A stretch of DNA of 64,000 nt from Pacificimonas pallii (GCF_019204005.1 NZ_JAGSPA010000004.1:186001-250000), one strand, 5' to 3'. Shown: positions 17,577-25,881, counted from the first letter of the stretch. Numbers and translations are program-made. The notes: generated from the letters alone by a model not told the origin.

Positions 17577-17972
17577 CTATGCCGCTTTGGCGAAGTTCCT
17601 GAACAGGGCGGTCGTGGTCGGGGTCGCGGCGATCAGGGCGGTCTCGATCTGCTCGGCAAGAGCGGCGAATTCAGCACTATTGTCCGACCGCTCGAACGCC
17701 ATGGACCAGTCGCCAAACTCGGGGCTCTCAATGGTGCGGTCGCCAAGGACAACGATGCTGCGATGTCGCCTGTCCTCGGCGATGCGCCGATAGGTCCGCT
17801 CGATCGCCGTTGCCGAACCCTCCAGAACCTGCAGGAAGCGCAGGCCATTGAACAGCAGGAGCCCGCTAATGCCGTCAGCGCGGTTGCGCGACCGCGCCGA
17901 CGACAGGATGGCTTCGAGTTCGCCGTCCGCATGGTCGCCCTGGGTCGTGCTGATGTAGATCAGTTGCCGCAT
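17577..17972 (-). CDS. BLUF-domain blue-light photoreceptor (single domain)
   Basis: 131 residues. The start is at LIYIST, the canonical BLUF N-terminus; the longer open frame upstream is unrelated sequence. The flavin-site residues are present: Tyr6 in LIYIS, Asn30 in RSRN, Gln48 in FLQVLEG, and Trp near residue 89 in FGDWSM. DRRHRSIVVL is also typical. BLUF proteins bind FAD and signal by a light-driven hydrogen-bond switch. No output domain is fused, so it probably acts by protein-protein contact. The C-terminal ~35 residues are helical. It is followed by ada on the same strand. Confidence 0.93.
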   Translation of the reverse strand: MRQLIYISTTQGDHADGELEAILSSARSRNRADGISGLLLFNGLRFLQVLEGSATAIERTYRRIAEDRRHRSIVVLGDRTIESPEFGDWSMAFERSDNSAEFAALAEQIETALIAATPTTTALFRNFAKAA

Positions 17973-18181
17973 CGCCTGAAATGACCTTTCGATAAACGCC
18001 GCTGATGAGCATAGTGACAATGCGTTAACCAAGGGTAGCTGTCGGCGGATTTTACACCTTTGCGGGCAGCGGGCTCCGGTTAACCCTGCGCGCCTTTGAG
18101 CAGGCTGGAGAATATGGTTCCGGCACGGTGTTTGCTTGATCCTGCTTGGCAAGAAACAATGAAGAGCAAGGCAGCCCGAAT

Positions 18182-18454
18182 ATGCCGATCGCAAACATCC
18201 TTTTGATCGCCGGACTGATGGCGGCAGGAAATGCGGACATCCCGGCAGAGGCCGATGTCGATATCGCGGCCGCGCCTTCGCTTGCGCCATCGATAAACCT
18301 GCGGCAGTTTCTTGAGGCGATGGGCGATCGCTGCTGGGCCATTCATGCCGACGGTACCGCCGTCGCCCACGAGGACGTGCCCGGTCTGCGCGGCGATATC
18401 GAGATCGAGTGCCTGCCCCGGGAAACAAACAGACGCGAAGACAGCTTCATTTAG
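18182..18454 (+). CDS. Small hypothetical protein, possibly exported
   Basis: 90 residues from the ATG at 18182. The N-terminus (PIANILLIAGLMAAGNA) could be a short signal peptide or membrane anchor. The rest has two Cys (GDRCWAIH, EIECLPRE) and no motif I recognise. The ribosome-binding site is poor (CAAGGC). The gene lies just before the leu leader region; its stop is only 4 bp from the candidate leader promoter. It may be real but small; only coding-like codon use supports it. Confidence 0.45.
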   Translation: MPIANILLIAGLMAAGNADIPAEADVDIAAAPSLAPSINLRQFLEAMGDRCWAIHADGTAVAHEDVPGLRGDIEIECLPRETNRREDSFI

Positions 18455-18457
18455 GGT

Positions 18458-18486
18458 TTGCCTGCCTGGGCGTCGCGTTCTATCGT
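18458..18486 (+). promoter_or_regulatory. Candidate promoter of the leu leader
   Basis: TTGCCT (18458-18463), a 17-bp gap and TATCGT (18481-18486) form a plausible sigma-70-type promoter. Initiation about 6-7 bp later would put the transcript start within a few bases of the leader-peptide ATG at 18495. Confidence 0.4.
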
Positions 18487-18494
18487 CATCGGCG

Positions 18495-18548
18495 ATGATC
18501 AAGACTCTGGGCCTTCTTCTCCTGCGACTTACACGCCCCCAGGCGTGA
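18495..18548 (+). CDS. Leucine-rich leader peptide of leuA (LeuL-type)
   Basis: 17 codons, MIKTLGLLLLRLTRPQA, with six Leu codons, four of them consecutive. It sits 97 bp upstream of leuA in the same orientation and is followed by alternative hairpins. This is the arrangement of ribosome-mediated attenuation: the ribosome stalls at Leu codons when charged tRNA-Leu is scarce and so controls leuA. Too short for standard gene callers. There is no strong ribosome-binding site; the peptide may start near the mRNA 5' end. Confidence 0.75.
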   Translation: MIKTLGLLLLRLTRPQA

Positions 18549-18640
18549 ACGCGGGCGCTATCTGCCTCCGCCGTCTGGGGGCCATCCGAACCTGACAGAC
18601 CAACAATGCGCAGCGATTGATCCTGCGCCCTTCTTCCGGA
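18507..18640 (+). promoter_or_regulatory. Probable leuA attenuator
   Basis: Three mutually exclusive segments are visible: CTGGG inside the Leu codons (18507-18511), GCCCCCAG at 18535-18542 and CTGGGGGC at 18575-18582. The last two pair perfectly over 8 bp, while the first can compete for the middle one. Nearer leuA, GCGCAG (18608-18613) pairs with CTGCGC (18623-18628), followed by the pyrimidine run CCTTCTTCC. That would be the terminator, though its T-tract is weak; control could also be at translation. Confidence 0.55.
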
Positions 18641-18644
18641 TGAT

Positions 18645-20318
18645 ATGACGATGCTGACCGATCCTTCCCGCAAATATACCGCTTTTCCGCAGGTTGACCT
18701 GCCAGATCGCGAATGGCCCTCAAAGACGATCACGGCACCGCCGCGCTGGCTTTCCACCGATCTGCGTGACGGTAATCAGGCCCTCATCGACCCCATGGAT
18801 GCCGAAAAGAAGCGCCGCTTTTTCGATATGCTCGTGAAAATCGGCCTGAAGGAGATCGAGGTTGGCTTCCCGTCGGCGGGCGCGACCGAATTCGATTTCA
18901 TCTCTGGCCTCGTCCAGTCGGATGCGATCCCGGATGATGTCACCGTCCAGGTGCTCACCCAGTCTCGCCGGGACCTTATCGAAAAGAGCTTCGAAAGTCT
19001 GCGGGGGGCACGCGCCGCCATCGTACATCTCTATAACGCCGTCAGCCCGGCCTGGCGGCGGATCGTGTTTCAGATGGACCGGCAGGATATCAAGCAGATC
19101 GCGGTCGACGGCGCGAAGATCCTGCGGGATGAAGCCGCCAAACAGCCGGATACCGAGTGGCATTTCGAATATTCACCTGAGACTTTCTCGACAGCGGAGC
19201 TGGATTTCAGTCTGGAGGTTTGCGAGGCTGTCATGGACGTGCTGCAACCGACGCCGGACAGGCCGATCATCCTGAACCTGCCAGCCACGGTGGAGGCGGC
19301 AACACCCAATATCTATGCCGATCAGATCGAATGGTTCGGCAGGAATATCCGCGACCGCGACCGCGTTGCGATCAGCCTGCACCCGCACAATGATCGCGGT
19401 ACCGGTGTTGCCGCGGCGGAACTTGGCATGATGGCGGGCGCGGACCGGGTCGAGGGGTGCCTGTTCGGAAATGGCGAGCGCACCGGGAATGTCTGCCTGG
19501 TGACGCTTGGCATGAACATGTACACGCAGGGCCTTTCGCCCCGGCTCGATTTTTCCGACATGGAGCGGATCGTGAAGATGGCGGAATATTGCAACCAGCT
19601 GCCCGTGCATCCGCGGCATCCCTATGCGGGCGAACTCGTTCATACCGCTTTTTCCGGGTCGCATCAGGATGCGATCAAAAAGGGATTTGCGGCGCAGGCC
19701 GCCCGCAATGACGAAATCTGGGATGTGCCCTATCTGCCGCTCGACCCGCGCGACATCGGGCTGGATTACGAGGCTGTCATTCGCGTGAATTCGCAGTCCG
19801 GCAAGGGCGGGGTCGCCTGGGTGCTTGAGCAGGACAAGGGGCTGAAACTGCCCAAGCGCCTGCAAGCGCATTTCAGCCGTGCCGTGCAGGAACTGGCCGA
19901 TCGCAGCAGCCGAGAGCTGAACGCCGACGATATCTGGCAGGCGTTCAAAGCGGAATATCGGATCGGCAGGACGCCCAAGCGCTTCCGTCTGGTTGACTAT
20001 GAAGAAAGCCGGGCCAGCGATGGCACGCGCATCTTCACCGGCAAGATCCTCGATCAGGGCACCGAGCGCAGCATTTCAGGTCGCGGCAATGGCCTGATTT
20101 CGGGTGTGGTGTCCGCGCTTGCCGATAGCTTCGGCGTGGCGCTCGACGTGGTGAACTACTCCGAGCATGCCATGACCGGCGGCACGGATGCGCGGGCGGC
20201 CGCCTATGTCGAATGCACCGACGCCAATGGCGAGACGGTGTGGGGTGTGGGCATGGACGAGGATATCGCAACGGCGTCCGTTCGCGCCGTGCTGAGCGCC
20301 GCGAGCGCGGCGGCTTAG
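18645..20318 (+). CDS. leuA: 2-isopropylmalate synthase
   Basis: 557 residues, the long form of LeuA. It condenses 2-ketoisovalerate with acetyl-CoA, first step of leucine synthesis. The N-terminal TIM barrel has DLRDGNQALIDPMD and the metal-binding SLHPHNDRGTG. GNGERTGNVCLVTLG follows. The C-terminal LeuA dimer domain (residues ~430-555, GRGNGLISGVVSAL, YVECTDANGE) carries leucine feedback inhibition. The start could be codon 1 or Met3 (18651). The preceding leader peptide and hairpins add leucine control at transcription. No other leu gene is nearby. Confidence 0.95.
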   Translation: MTMLTDPSRKYTAFPQVDLPDREWPSKTITAPPRWLSTDLRDGNQALIDPMDAEKKRRFFDMLVKIGLKEIEVGFPSAGATEFDFISGLVQSDAIPDDVTVQVLTQSRRDLIEKSFESLRGARAAIVHLYNAVSPAWRRIVFQMDRQDIKQIAVDGAKILRDEAAKQPDTEWHFEYSPETFSTAELDFSLEVCEAVMDVLQPTPDRPIILNLPATVEAATPNIYADQIEWFGRNIRDRDRVAISLHPHNDRGTGVAAAELGMMAGADRVEGCLFGNGERTGNVCLVTLGMNMYTQGLSPRLDFSDMERIVKMAEYCNQLPVHPRHPYAGELVHTAFSGSHQDAIKKGFAAQAARNDEIWDVPYLPLDPRDIGLDYEAVIRVNSQSGKGGVAWVLEQDKGLKLPKRLQAHFSRAVQELADRSSRELNADDIWQAFKAEYRIGRTPKRFRLVDYEESRASDGTRIFTGKILDQGTERSISGRGNGLISGVVSALADSFGVALDVVNYSEHAMTGGTDARAAAYVECTDANGETVWGVGMDEDIATASVRAVLSAASAAA

Positions 20319-20396
20319 ACATACGGCACGTCTTGAACGGCAAGGCGCGGTGATCGCCGGTTGCGTCCGGCGCGACTCTGACCCACATTGATCGCG

Positions 20397-21464
20397 ATGA
20401 TCCGCACAGTCCTTGCCGCCGCCCTCTTCCTGCTCGCCGCGCTGCCGACGGTTTTTACCGTGCCTGCCAACGCCAGCACCGCTGTCTTCGATGGCGAGGA
20501 ACTGACCATGACGAGCGGCACCGCGCTGCGCCGTGCGCCGCTATCGTCCGTGCTGCGCGGTCGGACTGCGTGGCGCACGGTGTTCGATGCGGCGCCGAAT
20601 CTGATCGAGCGGTCGCAATGTCTGCCGCCGTCCTTCTCCCGTTGCCTGCTGACACTGCGCCAGCCCGGCGAGGCGGGCCGCCAGGGCACGCGGATTCTCG
20701 AAATCGATGTCGATAGCGGCACCGCCATAGAGGGCGGCTTCCAGACCGATTTCGGCCCCAATGCGGCGTCATGGTATGATGACCGGCGGATCCTCTTTGC
20801 GGGCGATAGCGGCGCTGGTACGCTGACGCTGGCGGGAACGCCGCGGCTGCTGAAGTTATGGACGCGCGGAACCGAGCTGAACACCGCCCAGACCATCCTC
20901 GCACTGGTCGAAGGCAGCACTGATATGACGCCGATATTCGATGTGTCCACAGGCGGGCTTTTCCATGCCGCGACGCTGCAGGACGAAACCGGAACGGACA
21001 TGCTGTTCCATTTCGGTTGGGCACAGAATTTCGTCCGGTCCCGCTTGCCCGCACGGTTTACATTTCAGGACTTTTTCCAAGGCCGTGCCATTTCCCTTCT
21101 GGGCGCAACGTGGAACGGTATCCCGGCGGGAGGCCTTGCGTCCTATCCCATGGGCCCCCTGATGGGGCCAAAACGCCTGACAATTCCCGAGCAGGCCTAT
21201 GTCCCGCCAGCGGGGTTCGGCATTGAAAGGGCGAGGGGCGGTCGTGACAGGCTTTTCGTCCAGCTTCGGGGGGCTGCGGGCGATCGGCTGATCGATGTGC
21301 GCGTCGGCTCGCCGAAATGGCGCGAAAGGCGCATTAACGTGCCGGGGGATGGCCCCATCGAACTGCTGGCCGTCAGCAAGCTCGCCGATGTTGCGCTGGT
21401 CAGGCGTAGCGGCAAGCTGCACGCCGTCGGCCGTGGCCGTGCGCGGGAAGTCACCGCGCCGTGA
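20397..21464 (+). CDS. Exported beta-propeller protein resembling the N-terminus of S9A prolyl oligopeptidases, without catalytic domain
   Basis: 355 residues with a signal peptide (LAAALFLLAALPTVFTVPANA). The region RILEIDVDSGTAIEGGF, ASWYDDRRILFAGD and GTPRLLKLWTRGT matches, by pattern, the propeller segment of S9A peptidases (REFDL.TK.FV..GF, SV.WIDDDTLLV.TD, GYPRIVKRWKRGT). The protein ends where the alpha/beta hydrolase should begin: there is no GxSxGG. The stop overlaps the next start (GTGA), so it is coupled to a membrane protein. It could be a sensor or binding propeller; a decayed peptidase is the alternative. The ATG at 20397 is preferred over the TTG at 20388. Confidence 0.6.
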   Translation: MIRTVLAAALFLLAALPTVFTVPANASTAVFDGEELTMTSGTALRRAPLSSVLRGRTAWRTVFDAAPNLIERSQCLPPSFSRCLLTLRQPGEAGRQGTRILEIDVDSGTAIEGGFQTDFGPNAASWYDDRRILFAGDSGAGTLTLAGTPRLLKLWTRGTELNTAQTILALVEGSTDMTPIFDVSTGGLFHAATLQDETGTDMLFHFGWAQNFVRSRLPARFTFQDFFQGRAISLLGATWNGIPAGGLASYPMGPLMGPKRLTIPEQAYVPPAGFGIERARGGRDRLFVQLRGAAGDRLIDVRVGSPKWRERRINVPGDGPIELLAVSKLADVALVRRSGKLHAVGRGRAREVTAP

Positions 21465-22228
21465 CAGGACGGCTTGACGTTCCCGCCATTCTCCAGGCGG
21501 CGGTCATGACATGGTGGCGCGATTTTGCCCCCATCGCGATTTTGGGGCTTGGCCTTGTCGTCGGTCCGGAAGTCATCATGCAGATGCTGGGCGCAACGGA
21601 ATCGGGGGCATCCAGCACGTCCACGCTGGCCACGACGATCCGCGCACTGACACGGCTGATGTTTGTCAGCGCAGTGATGGCGGCGACGCTCGCGAGCGCC
21701 GCGCGCCTTGACACGCGCACCTATATTCTTGCGGGGCTGAAGCGGATCCAGCCACCGCTGGTGACCGGCCTGTTGATCGCGGCGATGGCGGTTGTCATGC
21801 TTATTTTCGGACAGCTTCTGGCGCTGTTCGTGGTCCCGGCCGCTGCGATCCTCGCCTTGCCGGCAATTCTGGCCCTGATGACCTTCTGGCTCGTGGCCAT
21901 GCCGGTTGCCGCCGCGCTTGGCGTCGCTCCTATTGCGGCCCTCCGGCAGTCCTGGCGACTTGTCTTACCTAGCCAATTCAAGGTCTTCTGCGTGTTATTG
22001 ACGGCGATCCTGGCTCTCGTGCCCGTTCTTCTCCTGTTGAAGGTCGTGGTGTTGAGCGACAGTGCAAATCTAGAGGAAGTGCGCGCGGCCTTGGCTTCTC
22101 TCGGCCCGGCGACCACTGGTTTTTGGGTCATACAGCTCACCGCTATATGCGCATTTGGCCTTTTGGCTGTCGTGCCTGCGACGCTCTATCGGGCCCTGGC
22201 AGAACACACGCCCGCCCGCACATTCTAG
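21461..22228 (+). CDS. Polytopic inner-membrane protein, unknown function
   Basis: 255 residues starting with GTG that overlaps the upstream stop. About six hydrophobic segments, with an amphipathic start (RLDVPAILQAAVMTWWRDFAP) and internal GVAPIAALRQSWRLVLPSQ between segments. The repeated pattern of a polar helix, then LALRQSWRL-type loops, recalls membrane proteins of the YciC/GDPD-membrane-domain kind, but I cannot assign a family. Coupling to the exported propeller protein suggests the two act together in the envelope. Confidence 0.7.
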   Translation: MTGRLDVPAILQAAVMTWWRDFAPIAILGLGLVVGPEVIMQMLGATESGASSTSTLATTIRALTRLMFVSAVMAATLASAARLDTRTYILAGLKRIQPPLVTGLLIAAMAVVMLIFGQLLALFVVPAAAILALPAILALMTFWLVAMPVAAALGVAPIAALRQSWRLVLPSQFKVFCVLLTAILALVPVLLLLKVVVLSDSANLEEVRAALASLGPATTGFWVIQLTAICAFGLLAVVPATLYRALAEHTPARTF

Positions 22229-22289
22229 CTCAAAGCGGGTCAGCACTGACGTAACCTGAGCGGCGAACGCCAGGAGAATGTAATTCTGA

Positions 22290-22547
22290 CTAGTTGCTCG
22301 CGCTATTTCGTGCGCGAAGCCCTCTTTCGGCGTCGAGGTAATCGCGCTTGGAGACTGTGCTCAGATATTCCCACTCTGCCTCTGTGTAGCAATATTTCTT
22401 CTTAATCATTGAACCAGGCAGTTTGACGCGTTTGCACTTTTTCTCTTCTGCCTGCTCTGTAACCACGGCCGTCGGTTCGGTGGCGGTAGCAGCGGACGTC
22501 GTTCCCAAAATGGCAACACTGATGAGAACTGAAACGGAAACGCGCAT
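22290..22547 (-). CDS. Small exported cysteine protein (paralogue of the gene at 25532)
   Basis: 85 residues. The start at ATG 22547 follows TAGGGAG and gives a signal peptide ending TSAATA. The mature part (~60 residues) has KKCKRVKLPGSMIKKKYCYTEAEW (read as KKCKRV, GSMIKKKYCYT, EAEWEYL), i.e. a C-KR-x(n)-GS-I-KK-x-C-x-T-x-x-EW pattern with two Cys. The gene at 25532-25801 has the same pattern. Function unknown; similar short proteins are common in sphingomonads. The gene is less GC-rich than its neighbours. It lies downstream of the rpsD terminator. Confidence 0.72.
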   Translation of the reverse strand: MRVSVSVLISVAILGTTSAATATEPTAVVTEQAEEKKCKRVKLPGSMIKKKYCYTEAEWEYLSTVSKRDYLDAERGLRARNSASN

Positions 22548-22632
22548 CTTATATCTCCCTACCGTCATTAAACTGGTTTGATAATTGTCCATGATACACC
22601 GGATTTCTCCAGAGCAGTCAAGCAATCGGTAG

Positions 22633-22665
22633 AAAGGGGCTGCACCAGGATGCAGCCCCTTTTTT
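22633..22665 (-). terminator. Bidirectional terminator after rpsD
   Basis: GGGGCTGCA (22636-22644) pairs perfectly with TGCAGCCCC (22651-22659) over a 6-nt loop. A run of T follows on the plus strand and TTTCT on the minus strand. It ends the rpsD transcript 25-50 nt beyond its stop. Confidence 0.85.
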
Positions 22666-22689
22666 CAGATAATGATAATGCGGCGCGGA

Positions 22690-23304
22690 CTAGCGCGAGT
22701 AGAACTCGACGACCAGATTTGGCTCCATCACCACGGGATAAGGCACTTCGTCCAGGGTCGGAACGCGGACATATTCCGCCTTGCCGTCCTCGGAAACGGC
22801 CACATATTCCGGCACTTCGCGTTCAGCGAGCGTCTGTGCTTCCATCACCAGCGCCATCTCTTTCGCTTTCTTGCGAAGTTCGATGACGTCGCCAACATCA
22901 ATGCGGCGGCTGGCGATGTTGCATTTCACGCCATTGACGCGAATGTGGTTGTGACTGACGAGCTGGCGCGCGGCAAAGATCGTCGGTGCCCATTTTGCGC
23001 GGTAGACCATCATGTCGAGGCGGCGTTCGAGAAGGCCGATAAGGTTCTGCGATGTATCGCCCTTCAGACGGCTGGCTTCCTTGTAATAGCCACGGAACTG
23101 CTTTTCCGTGACGTCGCCATAATAGCCTTTCAGCTTCTGCTTCGCGCGCAGCTGGATGCCGAAATCGGACATCTTGCTCTTGCGGCGCTGACCATGCTGA
23201 CCAGGGCCATATTCGCGCTTGTTCACCGGGGACTTTGGACGGCCCCAGATGTTTTCGCCCATACGGCGATCGAGTTTATACTTGGAGGACTGGCGCTTCG
23301 ACAT
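22690..23304 (-). CDS. rpsD: 30S ribosomal protein S4
   Basis: 204 residues. Primary 16S rRNA-binding protein that nucleates the 30S body. N-terminus [19 protein letters not shown] and the S4 RNA-binding domain (residues ~93-155) with [27 protein letters not shown] and [10 protein letters not shown] are unmistakable. It ends VEFYSR, as usual. The N-terminal zinc cysteines of some S4 proteins are absent. GAAAGGAGC precedes the ATG, a strong ribosome-binding site. Monocistronic, divergent from the S9 peptidase gene. Confidence 0.97.
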   Translation of the reverse strand: MSKRQSSKYKLDRRMGENIWGRPKSPVNKREYGPGQHGQRRKSKMSDFGIQLRAKQKLKGYYGDVTEKQFRGYYKEASRLKGDTSQNLIGLLERRLDMMVYRAKWAPTIFAARQLVSHNHIRVNGVKCNIASRRIDVGDVIELRKKAKEMALVMEAQTLAEREVPEYVAVSEDGKAEYVRVPTLDEVPYPVVMEPNLVVEFYSR

Positions 23305-23511
23305 GGTCGGCGCTCCTTTCGGGTAAGTTGCTTATGTCATTGCCCGGGCTCGCACCGTCCAGCCTTTGCGCCGGGCGCGGCACCTGCTTCACCGGGCATG
23401 CAGGGCCAAATCACGAAGGGCGCGCACTAATGGTACCACGGCGGGAGTCAAGGGTGACTTTTGTAACGCACGTGGGATATCTAAGGTGCGTTCGACGAAA
23501 CCGGGTGGATC

Positions 23512-25488
23512 ATGAATATGGTAAAGAGTCTGTTGATGGCGGCGTTGGGTGCTGCGGCGCTGTCCTTGGGGCCGGCTGCGGCTCAGGATTTCAGCGACAC
23601 CGCGATCAAGTTCGGCCGCATGCCGGATGTCACCAATATGCGACTCGCACCTGACGGGAAACACGTCAGCTATCTGGATCGCTCGGGACCATTTTCGGTA
23701 CTGTACGTCGCGAACGTAGCGTCTGGGGAGAAGAGACCGGTACTAAGATCCGACAAGAATGTAGACTTTCATAACTGCCGCTGGCTGAATGTAGAGCGTC
23801 TGGCATGTCTGGCGGACGGTCAGTCCGACGAGTACGGGAAGTTAATTGGATTTACCCGCATGCTCGCCTTTAGCCTTGATGGCAGCGATGTCGTGCAGCT
23901 TGGCCAGAGGAACAGGTTTCGTTCCGTTGGCATGAATCAGTATTCTGGCAACATTATAGATATTTTACCGGATGAGCCGCGCCATGTGCTGATGGAAATC
24001 GAGTTGCTGCCCGAAAGAACAGGAAGCACGTTGCTTGCGGACACCCGGAAAGGATTGAGCGTCCAGAAAGTGGATATCTATTCCGGCAGGATGCGCACAG
24101 CCCTCAGCCCGACGCAGAATGCCGCACGGTTTGGAACAGATGGTCGCGGCAATGTGCGTGTAATCCTGCAACGGCAATCCGCCCCGCGGGGGAATATTGG
24201 TAATACCTACCGCTATCTTGTGAGTGAGGCCGACAAGAAAAACTGGGTCACGTTTGCCGAAGCGCAGTATGATGATCCTGCCGGTGTAAGCTTCGAAGGC
24301 TTCGACGAGACCGGACAATTTATCTATATGCTGCGGCCACATAAAGGTCGGCAGGCGCTTTTTAAGGAACCGGCGTCGGGCAAGGGCACGCCCGAACTCG
24401 TATTTGCCCACGACGCCGTCGATGTAGACGGTCTCGTCAAGTTCGGACGATGGGGGCGTCCAGTGGGTGTATCGTGGTCGGACGAATACCCACATATCGA
24501 ATTTTTCGACCCGGAGCTTGAACAGCTTACAGACGCGTTGACGGGCGCGCTTGGCGGCGATGTTTCCGTGCAATTACTGGAGGATAGCTGGGACGGAAAC
24601 CGTATTCTGCTAAATGCTTCGTCTGATCGAGATCCAGGCACCTACTATATTTTCGATCAAGAAACGAAGCAGTTGATCAAGATGAGCGCGGTCAGGTTGG
24701 CGCTTTCGGACACCGCGATGTCCGAAGTCACGCCGATCAGCTATCCTGCGGCCGACGGCACGCAGATTCCCGGATATCTGACGCTTCCTCCGGGCACCGC
24801 CGCAGATGCCAGGAACCTTCCCTTCATCGTCCTGCCGCATGGCGGACCTTCGGCGCGTGACACATGGGGTTTCGACTGGCTTGCGCAGTCGCTTGCGGCG
24901 AACGGCTATGCGGTTCTCCAGCCGAACTATCGCGGGTCTGCGGGCTTCGGCGCCACCTGGCTCGGCGACAACGCGTTTCGCGCCTGGAGGACGTCGATTG
25001 ATGACATTAACGATGGTGCGCGCTGGGCGGCCCGGTCGGGGCTGGCGGATGCCGGTAAAATGGCAATTCTTGGCTGGTCATATGGCGGCTACGCAGCCCT
25101 TCAGGCCGCGACAGTCGATCCCGGCTTGTACAAAGCCGTTGTCGCCATCGCCCCGGTCGCTGATCTTGGGCAGCTGAAAGAGGATTCGCGTGGATTTACC
25201 AATTACCGCATCGTGGCTGCGCAGGTCGGCTCGGGCCCGCATATCGAAGAGGGGTCGCCAAAGCGCCGGGCCGCATTGTTTCAGGCCCCTGTCCTCCTGT
25301 TTCACGGCGATAAGGACTTGAATGTGGATGTCGGACATTCGCGCGCGATGGAAGACGCGCTGCAGGATGCCGGAAAACCGGTCACCTATATCGAGTATGA
25401 GGATCTCGATCACGGACTGCCGAGCAGCTTTGCCCGCACGGACATGCTGACACGTACGGAACGGTTCCTGTCAGACGCGCTGCGCTAG
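23512..25488 (+). CDS. Exported S9 family peptidase (acylaminoacyl/dipeptidyl-peptidase type)
   Basis: 658 residues with a signal peptide (SLLMAALGAAALSLGPAAA, cut before QDFSD). Residues ~30-400 form a propeller (LAPDGKHVSYLDRSG). The hydrolase domain has HGGPSARD, nucleophile Ser in GWSYGGYA (~residue 523), Asp in HGDKDLNV and His in DLDHGL. It belongs to the same broad family as the gene at 2558-4603 but is a distant paralogue. Codons in the N-terminal half are visibly more AT-rich than in the rest of the window. A hairpin follows the stop. Confidence 0.88.
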   Translation: MNMVKSLLMAALGAAALSLGPAAAQDFSDTAIKFGRMPDVTNMRLAPDGKHVSYLDRSGPFSVLYVANVASGEKRPVLRSDKNVDFHNCRWLNVERLACLADGQSDEYGKLIGFTRMLAFSLDGSDVVQLGQRNRFRSVGMNQYSGNIIDILPDEPRHVLMEIELLPERTGSTLLADTRKGLSVQKVDIYSGRMRTALSPTQNAARFGTDGRGNVRVILQRQSAPRGNIGNTYRYLVSEADKKNWVTFAEAQYDDPAGVSFEGFDETGQFIYMLRPHKGRQALFKEPASGKGTPELVFAHDAVDVDGLVKFGRWGRPVGVSWSDEYPHIEFFDPELEQLTDALTGALGGDVSVQLLEDSWDGNRILLNASSDRDPGTYYIFDQETKQLIKMSAVRLALSDTAMSEVTPISYPAADGTQIPGYLTLPPGTAADARNLPFIVLPHGGPSARDTWGFDWLAQSLAANGYAVLQPNYRGSAGFGATWLGDNAFRAWRTSIDDINDGARWAARSGLADAGKMAILGWSYGGYAALQAATVDPGLYKAVVAIAPVADLGQLKEDSRGFTNYRIVAAQVGSGPHIEEGSPKRRAALFQAPVLLFHGDKDLNVDVGHSRAMEDALQDAGKPVTYIEYEDLDHGLPSSFARTDMLTRTERFLSDALR

Positions 25489-25494
25489 GCGGAC

Positions 25495-25517
25495 GGCGGG
25501 GGCAAGAGGCCCCCGCC
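25495..25517 (+). terminator. Hairpin between convergent S9 peptidase and small exported protein
   Basis: GGCGGGGGC (25495-25503) pairs with GCCCCCGCC (25509-25517) over AAGAG, directly after the peptidase stop. The following bases (GACCCTTGCG) are only weakly T-rich. Its place between convergent genes fits a shared terminator. Confidence 0.55.
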
Positions 25518-25531
25518 GACCCTTGCGAAAC

Positions 25532-25801
25532 TCAATTGTCGATCGTGCCCATGGAACGGCGGTTTCGTTCCCAGCGTCCGTGTTCGTCCGAATGAGCACG
25601 GTCGATTTCAGCCCATTCTTCAGCCGTCCGGCAGACGGGCTTCTTGGCGATGCGGCTGCCGATCTCCGGCTGCTGCCTGCGGCAGACCCGTTCCTCCTTG
25701 GCAGAATCGTCGCTGACGATCTGGTCGGCAGCATGAACGCTAACCGGCAGGACGGAGATGGAAAGCGCCGCCGCACACAGATATTCGGTAATCATGTTCA
25801 A
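25532..25801 (-). CDS. Small exported cysteine protein (paralogue of the gene at 22290)
   Basis: 89 residues with a signal peptide ending VHAADQ. The mature part has RVCRRQQPEIGSRIAKKPVC then TAEEWAEI: the same C-R-R-x(n)-GS-I-KK-x-C-x-T-x-EW arrangement as the gene at 22290-22547. The two Cys could form a disulfide in the periplasm. The C-terminus is rich in Arg, His and Glu. No known function. The pair flank rpsD and the S9 peptidase, suggesting an old local duplication or separate members of a larger family. Confidence 0.75.
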   Translation of the reverse strand: MNMITEYLCAAALSISVLPVSVHAADQIVSDDSAKEERVCRRQQPEIGSRIAKKPVCRTAEEWAEIDRAHSDEHGRWERNRRSMGTIDN

Positions 25802-25881
25802 TTCCTAGACTATCATCTCAAGTCATTTCGTAATTGCACCGGATAGCCGTCAATTATGACGAGTGTTTGAACAGGTTTAGC

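Noticed and set aside
17973-18181. TTAAC half-sites upstream of the BLUF gene as CtrA boxes
   Set aside because: The two TTAAC sequences are not paired at N7 spacing, so they are not convincing CtrA sites.
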